Positions 36,404 through 45,035 of a stretch of DNA of 64,000 bases are shown piece after piece (the stretch's first letter is position 1; every line of letters begins with the position of its first letter). The notes below the pieces were generated by a model that was not told the DNA's origin, searched no databases, and saw nothing but the letters and a program-made list of their open reading frames with translations. Location: NCBI GenBank assembly GCA_017852395.1, contig JAFMLE010000006.1, positions 1-64,000 on the forward strand, given 5' to 3'. Made by a program: the position numbers and the translations under genes. The stretch comes from Flavobacteriaceae bacterium. Its GTDB lineage: Bacteria; Bacteroidota; Bacteroidia; Flavobacteriales; Flavobacteriaceae.

Positions 36404-38425
36404 ATGCGTTGGCCCCATTTCCCTGTAGTTTATCTACTGACGACCCTGCTTGTCGGGTATTTGCTTCATTGGGGCATTGGCTTTAATCCTTTACTGGCAG
36501 GTGTTCTTTTGGGCGGTAGTTTACTTTTTGGCCTTCTAGGGGTTTGGGTCAAAAAACAATATGGGCGCTTTTACACCCTTGGGGTGTACCTTTTTTTGAT
36601 CCTGTGTTTTTATGGCTTGCGCGCAGCCTATTATTGGCTTCCAAAAAACCATTTCACAAAATCAAACTTAGAAAACACCATAGGACCACTATCGGGGGTG
36701 TTAATCGAAAAACTAAGCTCAACCAATGCACGAAACCGTTATTATGCACAACTTTTACAGCAGGGAGATCAACCTATAGAAGGCAAAATAGTGGTTCAAT
36801 TTATGTCTAAAAACCCCATCGAAAATCTTCGAATTGGCCGAGCTTTTGCCACCAACAAAATACCAAGTCCGATTGATCCACCAAAACATCCTGGGCAATT
36901 TGATTATAAAAACTATTTAGCAAACCAGCGCATTTTTGGAGAACTAAAATTGTTCGAAGGCGATTATACGATCGTAGAAACCGACCCCCCTATTTCACTC
37001 AAAATGAAAATCGAATTGTGGCGGCAAAAGAGTCTAAAAAGACTCTCGGATAGCTCTCTATCAATGGCCAGCAAAGGGCTGTTAGGTGCTTTGATCTTTG
37101 GAGAACAATCGGGTATAGAAATGGGTCAAATGCAAGCTTATGCCAAAGCTGGAGTGATCCATTTATTGGCCATTTCTGGACTACATATTGGGCTGATTAC
37201 TTTTTTCTTACTATTTATTTTACGCCCACTAAACCGCTTGGACAGGGTAAAATACGTTTCGGCATTTTTGGTCATTTTGCTGCTTTGGTTTTATGCTTTT
37301 TTTACGGGACTAAAGCCATCGGTTATACGTGCTGTATGTATGTTTTCTTTATGGGCATTGGCTACCCAAGGAAACTTTAGACAAGATCCACTTAATGTGG
37401 TTTTGTGTAGTGCTTTTATTTTACTGGTATGTTATCCTCCCTATTTATTTTCTGTGGGGTTTCAAATGAGCTATCTCGCCGTGTTGGGCATCCTCTCAGG
37501 GCACCCTATTTTATCTCGATTGTGGCAACCACGATGGAGACCGGTTCGCTACCTCTGGCAACTTACGGTCGTTACACTAACGGCACAAATTGCTGTGACC
37601 CCTTTGAGTGTTTTTTATTTTAAACAGTTTCCGGGATTGTTTTTAATAAGCAATTGGATGATTCTCCCTTTTTTTGGTGGTCTTCTTGGGTTGAGCTTTA
37701 TTATCACTGGCGCCAACTTGATCAGCCTTAAAATCTGGGGCATGAATGAAATATATGATTGGATCGTGCATACATTTAATCGGTGCATAAATGCGATTGC
37801 TGCACAAGAAAATCTAATTTTTACGGACTTAAAACTGAATTTAGGCGCGGTTTTGCTGCTCTATTTTTTTCTTTTTTTATTGCTCCAAAGAAGAAGAAAA
37901 ATAGCTCAATTTCCTTGGGTCTATCTACTATCGGCTTTACTGATTGTGCAAGGAGGTTTTGTTTTAGTGCAACATTTTTTGATTCCAAAAAAGACACTCT
38001 GGATGGTTTCGCATTATCAAACAACGGCCCTCGCATATCCTGAAAATAATAAACTGAAAATGCTTGTTGCCCATCAGGAGGTCAATCTTGATAAAATTGC
38101 ATCTTTTTACACCCAATACTTTTATACCGACTCCGTAGCATATCAGTCACTACCCAACTTTATCATAAAGGAACATCTTCGGATTTTGGTCTGTAAAAAT
38201 GCTTCGATCATGAGTGTTGAAGATTTTGATCCCACCCATTTGTTGGTCACCGGTAATCCCAAAATAAATTTTGATCGATTGTTAGAAAAAATCAAACCGC
38301 AAAAAGTGATTTTTGGCGGTGACATCCGCCCATGGCGTCTTGTCCTTTGGGAGGCCAGTTGCAAAAAACAAAAAATCCCTTATCACAATTTGGCAAAAGA
38401 AGGGAGTCTAAAAATCAGCCTTTGA
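36404..38425 (+). CDS. ComEC/Rec2 family competence-type membrane protein
   Basis: 673 residues. N-terminal helices and a DUF4131-like soluble region (about 90-200) lead into the competence domain with GLLGALIFGEQSG, HLLAISGLHIGLITFFLL (about 247-264) and many membrane helices to about residue 510. The C-terminal part (about 525-673) shows no HxHxDH motif, so the MBL nuclease domain of long ComEC proteins is missing or reduced. ComEC channels carry single-stranded DNA into the cytoplasm; whether this organism is competent is unknown. Its end overlaps the convergent thioredoxin gene by 11 bases. Confidence 0.9.
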   Translation: MRWPHFPVVYLLTTLLVGYLLHWGIGFNPLLAGVLLGGSLLFGLLGVWVKKQYGRFYTLGVYLFLILCFYGLRAAYYWLPKNHFTKSNLENTIGPLSGVLIEKLSSTNARNRYYAQLLQQGDQPIEGKIVVQFMSKNPIENLRIGRAFATNKIPSPIDPPKHPGQFDYKNYLANQRIFGELKLFEGDYTIVETDPPISLKMKIELWRQKSLKRLSDSSLSMASKGLLGALIFGEQSGIEMGQMQAYAKAGVIHLLAISGLHIGLITFFLLFILRPLNRLDRVKYVSAFLVILLLWFYAFFTGLKPSVIRAVCMFSLWALATQGNFRQDPLNVVLCSAFILLVCYPPYLFSVGFQMSYLAVLGILSGHPILSRLWQPRWRPVRYLWQLTVVTLTAQIAVTPLSVFYFKQFPGLFLISNWMILPFFGGLLGLSFIITGANLISLKIWGMNEIYDWIVHTFNRCINAIAAQENLIFTDLKLNLGAVLLLYFFLFLLLQRRRKIAQFPWVYLLSALLIVQGGFVLVQHFLIPKKTLWMVSHYQTTALAYPENNKLKMLVAHQEVNLDKIASFYTQYFYTDSVAYQSLPNFIIKEHLRILVCKNASIMSVEDFDPTHLLVTGNPKINFDRLLEKIKPQKVIFGGDIRPWRLVLWEASCKKQKIPYHNLAKEGSLKISL

Positions 38426-38954
38426 ATTTTGGAATAAAGCTTTTGCGGTATTTTTCAAAATCTTCGGGTTTGCTAAACGTCTGATAGTCGCCTTGCTTAA
38501 TCATCTTGAGATACAACTCCAGTTGTTGGGGGGTTTGGTAGCCAACTACGGGTGTAATCAGATCGCCCATTTCGCTTAAAAAAACAATTGTGGGGTATCC
38601 GCTGACCCCCAAAAATTGTGTAAACTGATGGGTGGCATTTCGTCCTTTTCGTTCGGGGTTATAGTTGGGATTGGTAAAGGTGTTGCCGTAGAACTGGATT
38701 TGTTCTTGGCCTTCAGCATCAAATTTTACAGCATAGTAATGGGTATTTACATAGTCTGCAACGTAGGGATTTCCAAAGGTATTTTTGTCCAATAGCTTAC
38801 ATGGACCACACCACTTAGTAAACACATCCATGATGATTTTTTTGGGTTCCTTTTTTTGAGCTTCTAGAGCCTCGGCCAAACTCATCCACTGTATGGATTG
38901 CCCATAAATGGGTGCGGTTAGGATAAAAAATAATAAAATGAATAGTTTTCTCAT
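38415..38954 (-). CDS. Secreted thioredoxin-fold protein
   Basis: 179 residues with a signal peptide (about 18 residues, ending PIYGQ). The thioredoxin active site is FTKWCGPCKLL near residue 48, and the cis-proline region reads SGYPTIVFL. It probably acts in the periplasm on disulfides, with an unknown partner. It lies 9 bases downstream of the peptide transporter gene, on the same strand. Confidence 0.88.
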   Translation of the reverse strand: MRKLFILLFFILTAPIYGQSIQWMSLAEALEAQKKEPKKIIMDVFTKWCGPCKLLDKNTFGNPYVADYVNTHYYAVKFDAEGQEQIQFYGNTFTNPNYNPERKGRNATHQFTQFLGVSGYPTIVFLSEMGDLITPVVGYQTPQQLELYLKMIKQGDYQTFSKPEDFEKYRKSFIPKFKG

Positions 38955-38963
38955 AATGCATAA

Positions 38964-40493
38964 TTAGTGAACATCTCCCATAAGGCGTTTGATAAATGGT
39001 GAGGCCAGTAGTACAATCAATCCTGCTGCCAATGCATATTTGGCAATCAAATCAAATCCACCCAAATAAATGTCCAATGACTGTAACCCTCCAATTTCAC
39101 TGTCCGTACTTTCTACAGCAAGTTTTTTGCCAATAAATCCAACTAATTGAAAGGCATAAGAAGAGGACAAAAACCATACGCCCATCATAAAGGCTACGAT
39201 GCGTTTGGGAGACAAATCTGTTATTTTGGAAAGACCAACTGGGGACATAAACAATTCACCAACAGAGATCAAAAAGTACATGATCATCAAGTAAGAAAAA
39301 GGCACCATCCCATTTTCATCAGCGGCGTTTCCACTAATTGATAATATGAAAAAACTGATCCCTGCAAAGAGCAATCCCAAACCAAATTTGTAGGGTGTTC
39401 TTGGGTCTTTTCCTTTTTTCTTCAGATAAGTAAACAACATCGAAATGGGTATGGATAACAAAATAATATACATCGAATTAAGCGCATTGGTTTGCGCAGC
39501 ATCGATAAAGGTCAGGTTTACATTTCGAGCAGCAAATAACGTAATCACACTCCCCGAAAGTTCATGAAATCCCCAAAAAATGGTCATAAACAGGGTGATT
39601 AAAATGGCTACGATTAGCTTTTTTCGATCTTCTGGGGTGACCTGTATAAGGATATAGATCATATAGGCCAAAATAACAACACCAACAACCTTGAAGATCA
39701 CATTGACCAAATTTTGGCCTTCAAACAAAGAACCAGGCCCACCCAAAGATTGGTAAGAAGCCAACATCAATGCAATGATCGGGGCGCTCAAAAAGGCCAA
39801 AACTCGAATGAGATTTCCTCTGGATACCCCCAAAATTTTGGTTTGCAATGCTTCTGGGTTGGGGGGCAATCCTTTAGCACCAAAAACGCCGGACTTCATT
39901 CCTTGCCAAAAAAATGCCAAACCTGTTAGCATCCCAATGCCGGCTAAGCCAAAACCATAGTGCCAGCCGTATTCTCTACCCAGCCAGCCACACAATAATG
40001 GAGCGATAAAACCTCCGATGTTGATTCCCATATAGAAAATGACAAAACCGGAGTCTTTGCGGCGATCACCATCTTTGTATAATGACCCTACGAAGGTTGA
40101 AATATTCGGTTTAAAAAAACCGTTTCCTACAACAATAAAAGCCAGAGCAAGAAAAAAGGTAAGGTTGTTTTCAATGGCTAGGACAAAATGCCCCAAGGCC
40201 ATCAGAATTCCACCCAATAAGATGGATTGCCGAAAGCCCAAATACGTATCCGATATTTTACCTCCTACCACCGTTGAGGCATAGACCAACGATCCATAGG
40301 ATGCATAAACAGCTGCTGCTGCTATATCTCTAGTTGCCAAGGCTTCAAAAATTTCATTGACCATGTACAGGGTCAATAAGGCGCGCATACCGTAGAAGCT
40401 AAAACGCTCCCACAATTCGGCAAAAAATAAATACAATAATCCTTTTGGGTGGCCAAAAAAACCGTTATCGGGGTGGGTGGTGTTTAAATCCAT
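38964..40493 (-). CDS. Proton-coupled oligopeptide transporter (POT/PTR family)
   Basis: 509 residues, 12-14 membrane segments. Family marks are WERFSFYGMRALLTLYM near residue 28 (ExxERFxYY-type motif), GGKISDTYLGFR, and FYMGINIGGFIAPLLCGWLG near residue 150. It imports di- and tripeptides with protons. It lies 8 bases after the S9 dipeptidyl peptidase in transcription order, a logical pairing: the peptidase would release dipeptides that this carrier imports. Confidence 0.94.
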   Translation of the reverse strand: MDLNTTHPDNGFFGHPKGLLYLFFAELWERFSFYGMRALLTLYMVNEIFEALATRDIAAAAVYASYGSLVYASTVVGGKISDTYLGFRQSILLGGILMALGHFVLAIENNLTFFLALAFIVVGNGFFKPNISTFVGSLYKDGDRRKDSGFVIFYMGINIGGFIAPLLCGWLGREYGWHYGFGLAGIGMLTGLAFFWQGMKSGVFGAKGLPPNPEALQTKILGVSRGNLIRVLAFLSAPIIALMLASYQSLGGPGSLFEGQNLVNVIFKVVGVVILAYMIYILIQVTPEDRKKLIVAILITLFMTIFWGFHELSGSVITLFAARNVNLTFIDAAQTNALNSMYIILLSIPISMLFTYLKKKGKDPRTPYKFGLGLLFAGISFFILSISGNAADENGMVPFSYLMIMYFLISVGELFMSPVGLSKITDLSPKRIVAFMMGVWFLSSSYAFQLVGFIGKKLAVESTDSEIGGLQSLDIYLGGFDLIAKYALAAGLIVLLASPFIKRLMGDVH

Positions 40494-40501
40494 TTTTTGG
40501 G

Positions 40502-42664
40502 TTATAAGTTGTCCGTTATAAATTTAGTGATTTTCGTAAACAGGTGCTGCGTAGCATTGGCACCATAAATTCCATGGTTTCGATCGGGGTAGATCAACCA
40601 TTCGAATTGCTTGTCTGCAGCGATCAGTGCATTGACCATGCGCATGGTGTTTTGGACATGGACATTGTCGTCCCCTGATCCGTGTACGATCAAGAGCTTG
40701 CCTTCTAACTGATGGGCATAATTAAGCGGTGAATTGAGGTCATAGCCTTCGGGATTTTCTTGTGGAGTCTGCATATAACGCTCGGTATATATGGTGTCAT
40801 AAAACCGCCAATTGGTCACTGGAGCCACCGATACTGCCATGGAAAATACCCCCTGCCCGGTTAACAAACACTGTAGGGCCATGTGTCCGCCAAAACTCCA
40901 CCCCCAAATTCCAACTCTAGAGGCATCTATATAGCTACGTGTTCCTAAAATACGTGCGGCTTCGATTTGATCTTCTGCCTCGTACTTGACCAAGTTCTTA
41001 TAGGTTACTTTTTTAAATGCAGCCCCCTTGAATCCCGTTCCACGGCCATCAATACAAGCAATGATATACCCTTGATTGACTAACATTTTGTGCCATAGGT
41101 CTCGCGTACCTCCCCAGCGGTCTGTAACCTGTTGTGATCCAGGCCCTGAGTATTGGAAAAGCAATAATGGATATTTTTTGTTTGGGTCAAAATCATGAGG
41201 CTTAAGCAGGTACATATTGAGTGACTGACCATTTACTTCCAAGGTGCCAAATTCTTTTTCAGGAAGGTTATAAGCGGTTAATTTTTCTTTCAACGCATCG
41301 TTGTTCAACAACGTTCTTACCACGGCTGCATTTTTGGTACTTCTCAGCAAATAAGTAGAAGGTGTTTTCTCATCAGAATAACTGTGTATGTAGTAGCTAC
41401 CATCGGCACTAAAAGTTGCGCCATTATAACCACTAGAATGAGACAACAACCGCTTTCTTTTGCCGTTAATTTTAATCGCAAACACAGCGCGCCCAATTGT
41501 TGTTTGTTCTACAGAAGCATAGTACACCTCTTTGGTTTTGGGGTTGTATTGATACAGATCAGTAACCTCCCAATTGCCTTGAGTGATCTGGCGAATCAAT
41601 TTGCCAGAAGCACTGTAGTGGTAGATATGGTTATAACCGTCTTTTTCGCTTGTCCATAAAAAACTTTGGTCGTCGAGGTATTTTAAATTATCATGAACGT
41701 CAACATAGGTGTCTTCTTTTTCTTCCAAAATAAGTTTTGTCGATTTACTAGGAAGTTCGACATGCCACAACCGCAGGTGATTTTGATGGCGGTTAAGGGT
41801 TCGAATACTAAGAATGTTGGTGTTGGGTACAAAAGAAAAACGAGGCAAATAATACATCGGATCCGACTCCAGTTTGATCGCGTCGGTTTGTTGGGTTTTG
41901 AGACTAAAAGACTTTAGACCAACAACGGCATTGGATTCTCCTGCCTTAGGGTATCTAAACGTATAAGGAAAAGGATAAAGATCGGTGCCATAAACATCCA
42001 TAGAAAAAACAGGTACTTGAGACTCATCAAAATGCATAAAAGCAATATGATCACTGGCGGTATTCCATTGAAAAGCACGAACAAAACCAAACTCTTCTTC
42101 ATAAACCCAATCCGTAATTCCGTTGATGGTTTGGTCATCGCCATCAAAAGTAATTTGCGTCACTTGACCGGAAGTCAAATCTTTATAATACAAATTGCGC
42201 TCTTTTACAAAGGCAATTTTTTTTCCATCGGGGGCCAATTGGGGCTCTTGAATCCAATTTTCTGAAACCGCTTCTAGCGTTTTGGTATTAAAATCATAAA
42301 GCGCATAATGTCCAAAGTTGGAACGCCGGTAGATGGGAATCTCTTCGAGTGTTAGCACCACTTTTGACTCGTCTTTTGAAAAGGCATATCCCGTAAAGAA
42401 AGGAATTCCTTTCTGAGGATCCGTTTCTAATAAGATGGTCGTGGCATTGGGGTTTGCATAGGATTTTTTTAGAATTTGTGCGGTTTGATTTTTACGATCC
42501 AGTTCGAGCACCGTATAGTTTTGTCCGTCCGATAACGAACGAATCGCTTCAAGTCGCTCGGGCTCATACTGGTATTCGAAAATACTTTTTATCGTAAGCT
42601 CAGCTTGCTGGGCATGAGCCGTTAGGACACTAAACGATACTAAAAAAATAAAGATGCGTTTCAT
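40502..42664 (-). CDS. S9 family (dipeptidyl-peptidase IV-like) serine peptidase
   Basis: About 720 residues from the ATG at 42664, which opens a signal peptide (MKRIFIFLVSFSVLTAHAQ); an ATG at 42673 adds only MAA. The N-terminal beta-propeller (about 30-475; WVYEEEFGFVRAFQWN carries the DPP-IV Glu-Glu motif for the substrate N-terminus) precedes an alpha/beta hydrolase domain with GWSFGGHMA (catalytic Ser, near 590), SGDDNVH (Asp) and DRNHGIYG (His). It removes dipeptides, typically after proline, in the periplasm. Confidence 0.94.
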   Translation of the reverse strand: MKRIFIFLVSFSVLTAHAQQAELTIKSIFEYQYEPERLEAIRSLSDGQNYTVLELDRKNQTAQILKKSYANPNATTILLETDPQKGIPFFTGYAFSKDESKVVLTLEEIPIYRRSNFGHYALYDFNTKTLEAVSENWIQEPQLAPDGKKIAFVKERNLYYKDLTSGQVTQITFDGDDQTINGITDWVYEEEFGFVRAFQWNTASDHIAFMHFDESQVPVFSMDVYGTDLYPFPYTFRYPKAGESNAVVGLKSFSLKTQQTDAIKLESDPMYYLPRFSFVPNTNILSIRTLNRHQNHLRLWHVELPSKSTKLILEEKEDTYVDVHDNLKYLDDQSFLWTSEKDGYNHIYHYSASGKLIRQITQGNWEVTDLYQYNPKTKEVYYASVEQTTIGRAVFAIKINGKRKRLLSHSSGYNGATFSADGSYYIHSYSDEKTPSTYLLRSTKNAAVVRTLLNNDALKEKLTAYNLPEKEFGTLEVNGQSLNMYLLKPHDFDPNKKYPLLLFQYSGPGSQQVTDRWGGTRDLWHKMLVNQGYIIACIDGRGTGFKGAAFKKVTYKNLVKYEAEDQIEAARILGTRSYIDASRVGIWGWSFGGHMALQCLLTGQGVFSMAVSVAPVTNWRFYDTIYTERYMQTPQENPEGYDLNSPLNYAHQLEGKLLIVHGSGDDNVHVQNTMRMVNALIAADKQFEWLIYPDRNHGIYGANATQHLFTKITKFITDNL

Positions 42665-42754
42665 TGCTGCCATGTGTGGGTTTTTGTGTGATGGAAAATA
42701 ATCAAATCAATGCTAATGGAGAAATCTTTATCCAAAGTTTCACACTTAAAAAAG

Positions 42755-42762
42755 TATCTTTG
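42755..42762 (+). promoter_or_regulatory. Candidate -7 element for the HMG-CoA reductase gene
   Basis: TATCTTTG, a full TAnnTTTG match, 16 bases before the ATG at 42779. It supports that ATG as the start rather than an upstream one at 42710. No good TTG element is seen at the expected distance. Confidence 0.4.
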
Positions 42763-42778
42763 TCAGAAAGCTATTGGG

Positions 42779-44098
42779 ATGGATAAGCAAATTCAAGGGT
42801 TTTCTAAAAAATCGAAAGCAGAAAAAATCGATTGGGTAGCAGCACAATTTTTTCATGACGCCCAAGCTGCCAAAGCCCTTTTGGCCACCTATTGGAATAC
42901 CGACGAAGCACTTCAACGCCTTCATGATGAGTTTACCGAAAACACCCTGACCAATTTTTATCTCCCGCTGGGGGTGGCTCCTAATTTTTTGATCAACGGC
43001 CACAACTATGTCCTACCTATGGCCATAGAAGAAAGCTCTGTGGTTGCTGCTGCTTGCAAAGCTGCAAAATTTTGGGTTGATCGTGGAGGGTTTCGTGCCG
43101 AAGTTATTGGAGTAGAAAAGGTTGGGCAAGTACACTTTACGTTTGATGGTGATCCCAAAAGCCTTGTAGATTTTTATCATCAAATAAAATCTTCTTTGTT
43201 AGCAGCTTGCGCACCCTTAACCAAAAATATGGAACAACGAGGGGGCGGTATTCTCCATATGGAGTTGGTCGACAAAACGACCGATTTAGAAAATTATTAT
43301 CAGCTCCATCTCACCTTTAGGACTGCCGATGCAATGGGGGCTAATTTTATCAATTCGTGTTTGGAACAAATCGCTAACAGCCTGTTGGCAGAAGCAGAAA
43401 ATTATGCGCCATTTAAGGCCACAGGCCAATCCTTAGAGGTAATAATGAGCATCTTGTCCAATTATGTTCCTAACTGTCGGGTACGTGCAGAAGTGCGTTG
43501 CCCAAAATCCGATTTGGGGACCCATGACGGACTGACATCCGAACAGTTTGCTGACAAATTTATTCGGGCAGTCGCCATTGCCAAAGCAGAACCCTATCGT
43601 GCCGTTACCCACAATAAAGGGATTATGAATGGAATCGATGCCGTTGTGCTGGCCACCGGAAACGATTTTAGAGCTGTCGAAGCCGGGGTGCATGCCTTTG
43701 CATCACGCCATGGCCGCTATACCAGTCTCAGCGATGCATATTATGAAGGAGACGATTTTGTGTTTTCAATTGAGTTGCCCCTGGCACTCGGTACAGTAGG
43801 GGGCTTGACCAGCTTACATCCGTTGGTAAAATGGTCTTTGGAACTTTTGGGAAACCCCAATGCAGAAGAATTGATGCAAATTGTGGCCGTAGCAGGATTG
43901 GCCCAAAATTTTGCCGCTGTGCACTCTTTGGTCAGTTCGGGGATTCAAAAAGGGCATATGAAAATGCATTTGCTAAACATCCTCAATCAATTTAAAGCCT
44001 CCGAAAAACAAAAAGAAAAAGCCCTTACTTTTTTTACCCACGAAAAAGTAAGTCACCAAGCTGTAAGGAATTTTTTAGAACAAAATACGGGGGTATGA
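42779..44098 (+). CDS. Hydroxymethylglutaryl-CoA reductase
   Basis: About 439 residues from the ATG at 42779 (MDKQIQGFSKKSKAEKIDW), chosen over an in-frame ATG at 42710 because a promoter element lies between them. Catalytic features are AIEESSVVAAA (Glu), DAMGANFINSC (CoA/NAD binding), THNKGIMNGIDA (Lys), GNDFRAVEAG (Asp) and IQKGHMKMHL (His). The sequence type is the class II enzyme. It makes or consumes mevalonate; placement next to a GHMP kinase points to isoprenoid synthesis, as in other Flavobacteria that use the mevalonate pathway. Confidence 0.94.
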   Translation: MDKQIQGFSKKSKAEKIDWVAAQFFHDAQAAKALLATYWNTDEALQRLHDEFTENTLTNFYLPLGVAPNFLINGHNYVLPMAIEESSVVAAACKAAKFWVDRGGFRAEVIGVEKVGQVHFTFDGDPKSLVDFYHQIKSSLLAACAPLTKNMEQRGGGILHMELVDKTTDLENYYQLHLTFRTADAMGANFINSCLEQIANSLLAEAENYAPFKATGQSLEVIMSILSNYVPNCRVRAEVRCPKSDLGTHDGLTSEQFADKFIRAVAIAKAEPYRAVTHNKGIMNGIDAVVLATGNDFRAVEAGVHAFASRHGRYTSLSDAYYEGDDFVFSIELPLALGTVGGLTSLHPLVKWSLELLGNPNAEELMQIVAVAGLAQNFAAVHSLVSSGIQKGHMKMHLLNILNQFKASEKQKEKALTFFTHEKVSHQAVRNFLEQNTGV

Positions 44099-44988
44099 AC
44101 GCATACGGTAGAGGTAAAATTTTACTCGCCTCAGAGTATCTGGTCTTACACGGTGCCCAAGCCTTAGCGTTGCCAACTCGATTGGGTCAAGCCTTTGATG
44201 TAAAACCTCATGAAGAAAAACTATTGCACTGGCAAAGTAAAGATCCCCAAAACATCGTTTGGTTTGATGCCCTTTTTGAGCCACCAAACTTTAATATTAT
44301 TCGTGCAAACGACATCAAAATTGCCACTACACTTCAAGCGATGCTTCTTGCAACAAAACGGTATAGCCAAAAAAATTGGGAGGGCACAGGAACGGTAGTA
44401 AGCCGTTTAGAATTTGAGCGCCAATGGGGCTTGGGTAGCTCGTCGACATTGATATATTTTTTAGGTCTTTGGGGGCAGAGCAATCCCTATCGTATTTTAG
44501 AAGATACGCTGGGCGGTAGCGGCTACGACATTGCTGCTGCAGCTGCTGATGGACCTATTTTATATACGCGTAATCAAGACCAACCCCTGATTGAAAAAGC
44601 CCCTTTTAACCCTGCTTTTAAGGACCATTTGATCTTTGTTTATCGCAACAAAAAGAAAAACAGCCAAAAAGCCATCAAACCCCTTTTGGATCAAAAACCT
44701 TCAAAAAAACTCCTTGATCAAAGCCAAGCACTGACCGATGCATTTGTACAAGCTGCTACGTTGGAGGACTTTCAAGAAGTCCTTGTTGCTCACGAAAAAA
44801 TGATCGCTTCCTATATTGGCCAACCCACGCTTAAAGAAACGTTGTTTGCGGATTTTGGAGGGGCTGTTAAAAGTTTAGGCGCTTGGGGAGGTGATTTTAT
44901 TTTAGCCGCTTCAAAAGAGCCTATGGAAGCCTACTTTAACAATTTGGGCTATACAACACAGTTTAGATATTCTGACTTTATCCTATAA
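44095..44988 (+). CDS. GYDIA family GHMP kinase
   Basis: 297 residues. It has the GHMP ATP loop ERQWGLGSSSTLIY near residue 104 and the motif GGSGYDIAAAAADGP near residue 140 that names the GYDIA subfamily. The start codon overlaps the HMG-CoA reductase stop by 4 bases, so translation is coupled. A role in the mevalonate pathway (mevalonate or related kinase) is inferred from the pairing. Followed by a strong symmetric terminator. Confidence 0.9.
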   Translation: MNAYGRGKILLASEYLVLHGAQALALPTRLGQAFDVKPHEEKLLHWQSKDPQNIVWFDALFEPPNFNIIRANDIKIATTLQAMLLATKRYSQKNWEGTGTVVSRLEFERQWGLGSSSTLIYFLGLWGQSNPYRILEDTLGGSGYDIAAAAADGPILYTRNQDQPLIEKAPFNPAFKDHLIFVYRNKKKNSQKAIKPLLDQKPSKKLLDQSQALTDAFVQAATLEDFQEVLVAHEKMIASYIGQPTLKETLFADFGGAVKSLGAWGGDFILAASKEPMEAYFNNLGYTTQFRYSDFIL

Positions 44989-44990
44989 AA

Positions 44991-45015
44991 AAATGCCCGA
45001 CTGTGTCGGGCATTT
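44991..45015 (+). terminator. Bidirectional terminator between the GYDIA kinase and the PpiD-like gene
   Basis: AAATGCCCGAC (44991-45001) and GTCGGGCATTT (45005-45015) form a perfect 11-bp stem with a TGT loop. A-rich and T-rich flanks on both sides (six A before, TTT and AAATTTT after) let it work for both converging genes. Confidence 0.85.
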
Positions 45016-45035
45016 AAATTTTCGATTTAACGATA

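Noticed and set aside
42710-42778. N-terminal extension of HMG-CoA reductase from ATG 42710
   Set aside because: A promoter-like TATCTTTG lies inside it and the residues do not look like the family start.
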